Assembly: GCA_902610175.1 (NCBI GenBank)
Contig: CACLUR010000001.1
Span: forward strand, 62,001 to 126,000
DNA from: an uncultured Alphaproteobacteria bacterium
GTDB lineage: Bacteria; Pseudomonadota; Alphaproteobacteria; HIMB59
Length of the DNA stretch: 64,000 bases
Direction: 5' to 3'
The notes beneath the pieces are model-generated. The model was given only the letters and a program-made list of their open reading frames with translations. It ran no database searches and was not told the origin of the DNA. Positions within the stretch are counted from its first letter, which is position 1, and every line of letters starts with the position of its first letter. The translations under genes were made by a program, and so were the position numbers. Below are positions 63,211 to 64,000 of the stretch, piece after piece.

Positions 63211-63888
63211 ATGGAAAAATCTACCATTCAACTTCCTGATACTTGGCTTAAACATTTAAAAGAGGAATTTAATAAAGATTATATGATTATACTCAAAAGC
63301 AAACTTTTAGAATTAAAAAAAAATAAAATAATTTTTTATCCTCCAGGAAAACAAATTTTTAATGCATTTAATTTAACTCCTTTAGACAAGGTGAAGGTAG
63401 TGATATTAGGTCAAGATCCCTACCATGGACCTGGCCAAGCTCATGGGCTCAGTTTTTCTGTACCAGAAAATATAAAACCACCACCCTCGCTCTTGAATAT
63501 TTATAAAGAACTTCAAGATGACTTAAAAAAAGAGGTTAATTACAACAACGGTAATTTAGATAAGTGGGCTAAGCAGGGAGTATTTCTTTTAAACACAACT
63601 CTTACAGTGGAAAAATCTAAACCTCTATCACATCAAAAGTTTGGTTGGGATATTTTTACAGATAAAGTTATCTCAGTTATCAGTAATGAATTAGAAAATA
63701 TTGTTTTCATATTATGGGGTTCGTTTGCTCAATCAAAGAAAGAGATAATTGATTCGAATAAACATCTCATTTTATCAGCACCACACCCTTCCCCATTATC
63801 GGCTCACCGCGGTTTTTTTGGGAGTAAGCCTTTTTCTAAGACAAATACCTTTCTAAAATCAAAACAAATTGATATGGTTGAATGGTAA
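63211..63888 (+). CDS. ung: Uracil-DNA glycosylase, family 1
   Basis: Ung removes uracil from DNA. The 225-residue protein has the water-activating loop GQDPYHGPGQAHGLSFSV, the LLNTTLTVEKSKPLSH segment and the minor-groove intercalation loop APHPSPLSAHRGFFG (HPSPLS with catalytic His). All family-1 catalytic residues are present. This is the active uracil-excision enzyme of the genome, in contrast to the degenerate UDG-like gene at 1514. It shares one base with the following partial gene. Confidence 0.97.
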   Translation: MEKSTIQLPDTWLKHLKEEFNKDYMIILKSKLLELKKNKIIFYPPGKQIFNAFNLTPLDKVKVVILGQDPYHGPGQAHGLSFSVPENIKPPPSLLNIYKELQDDLKKEVNYNNGNLDKWAKQGVFLLNTTLTVEKSKPLSHQKFGWDIFTDKVISVISNELENIVFILWGSFAQSKKEIIDSNKHLILSAPHPSPLSAHRGFFGSKPFSKTNTFLKSKQIDMVEW

Positions 63889-64000
63889 TGAAGACTGATG
63901 TTGAAAATCTCGTAGGGTTTATTGAAAAAGCTGTTATTGCAATAATATTAATAGCTACTATTACAGCCATTATGTTTGAGATAATGAGAATGATAGAGGT
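63888..64000 (+). CDS. Partial membrane protein, possibly PsiE-like, cut by window end
   Basis: An open frame begins at ATG 63888, overlapping the ung TAA, and runs to the window end (37 complete codons). It has a polar start (MKTDVENLVGFIEK) and a hydrophobic helix (AVIAIILIATITAIMFEI) followed by MRMIEV. This resembles the first helix of phosphate-starvation-inducible PsiE family proteins, but the fragment is too short to be sure. Confidence 0.45.
   Translation, partial: MKTDVENLVGFIEKAVIAIILIATITAIMFEIMRMIE

Overview
This window looks like a piece of a streamlined, AT-rich alphaproteobacterial chromosome, most likely from a free-living marine lineage of the SAR11/HIMB59/AEGEAN-169 type. 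I cannot place the clade from this sequence alone. The evidence is visible low GC, very short or negative intergenic distances, and gene sets and orders typical of Alphaproteobacteria: a CcrM-type GANTC methylase with a RAMA tail; mutY-DUF721-dsbA-smc; a separate F0 ATP synthase operon (atpI-B-E-F'-F); ctaC-ctaD-ctaB-small TM protein-ctaG-ctaE-surf1 followed by thrC and an M16 peptidase; ubiA; msbA-DUF374-waaA-lpxK-lpxL; lspA with a BamF-like lipoprotein; argH-lptM-lysA; and metX-metW divergent from hisC-tyrC. No insertion sequences, prophage, CRISPR arrays, rRNA or integrases were seen. One tRNA (Leu, CAA) is present.

Layout. 1-6110: a TPR protein (cut by the window edge) diverges from a degenerate uracil-DNA-glycosylase-like gene, a lytic transglycosylase, moaB, rnhB and ccrM. 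6107-10725: mutY (reverse), then a DUF721 protein, a DsbA-like protein and a short SMC. 10725-12939: F0 ATP synthase genes, overlapping smc by one base. 12932-16068: three exported proteins on the reverse strand, including a subtilisin-like lipoprotein with a probable surface or outer-membrane C-terminus; this is the most accessory-looking stretch. 16115-17496: thrB and rnhA. 17473-27080: a long reverse operon for cytochrome c oxidase structure and assembly, running on into a carboxypeptidase, thrC and an M16 peptidase. 27146-34076: rsmE (reverse), then ubiA and a Kdo/lipid A operon. 34071-41273: xseA, purD, tadA, a C26 amidase, rRNA modification genes, a small membrane protein, pgi, bamF-like and lspA. 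41248-45533: ileS, ribF, a flavin reductase-like gene and tRNA-Leu. 45631-51012: LysE-type exporter, ferric-iron-type permease, MntR and its probable Mn transporter target, a DedA-like protein, dsbB and coq7. 51009-58378: HNH nuclease, esterase, HIG1 protein, argH-lptM-lysA, ydcF-like, plsC, tyrC, hisC. 58462-64000: a SAM-II/SAM-V-like riboswitch ahead of metX-metW, a CxxC protein, a TSUP transporter, a methyltransferase, gloB, a small helical protein, ung and the start of a PsiE-like gene.

The architecture is extreme in its compaction. All ten convergent gene pairs overlap (nine pairs, 4-24 bp) or abut (one pair), leaving no room for conventional terminators. Two divergent pairs share a single CATG carrying both start codons, and a third has its start codons one base apart. 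The strongest regulatory signals are a perfect 16-bp palindrome just before the Mn transporter gene divergent from mntR, a pair of GATTC (GANTC) sites just before ccrM, and the putative SAM riboswitch before metX. No wholly new multi-gene system is evident. The best candidates for undescribed biology are the exported protease neighbourhood at 12932-16068, the catalytically degraded UDG-like protein, and the head-to-head start-codon arrangement.
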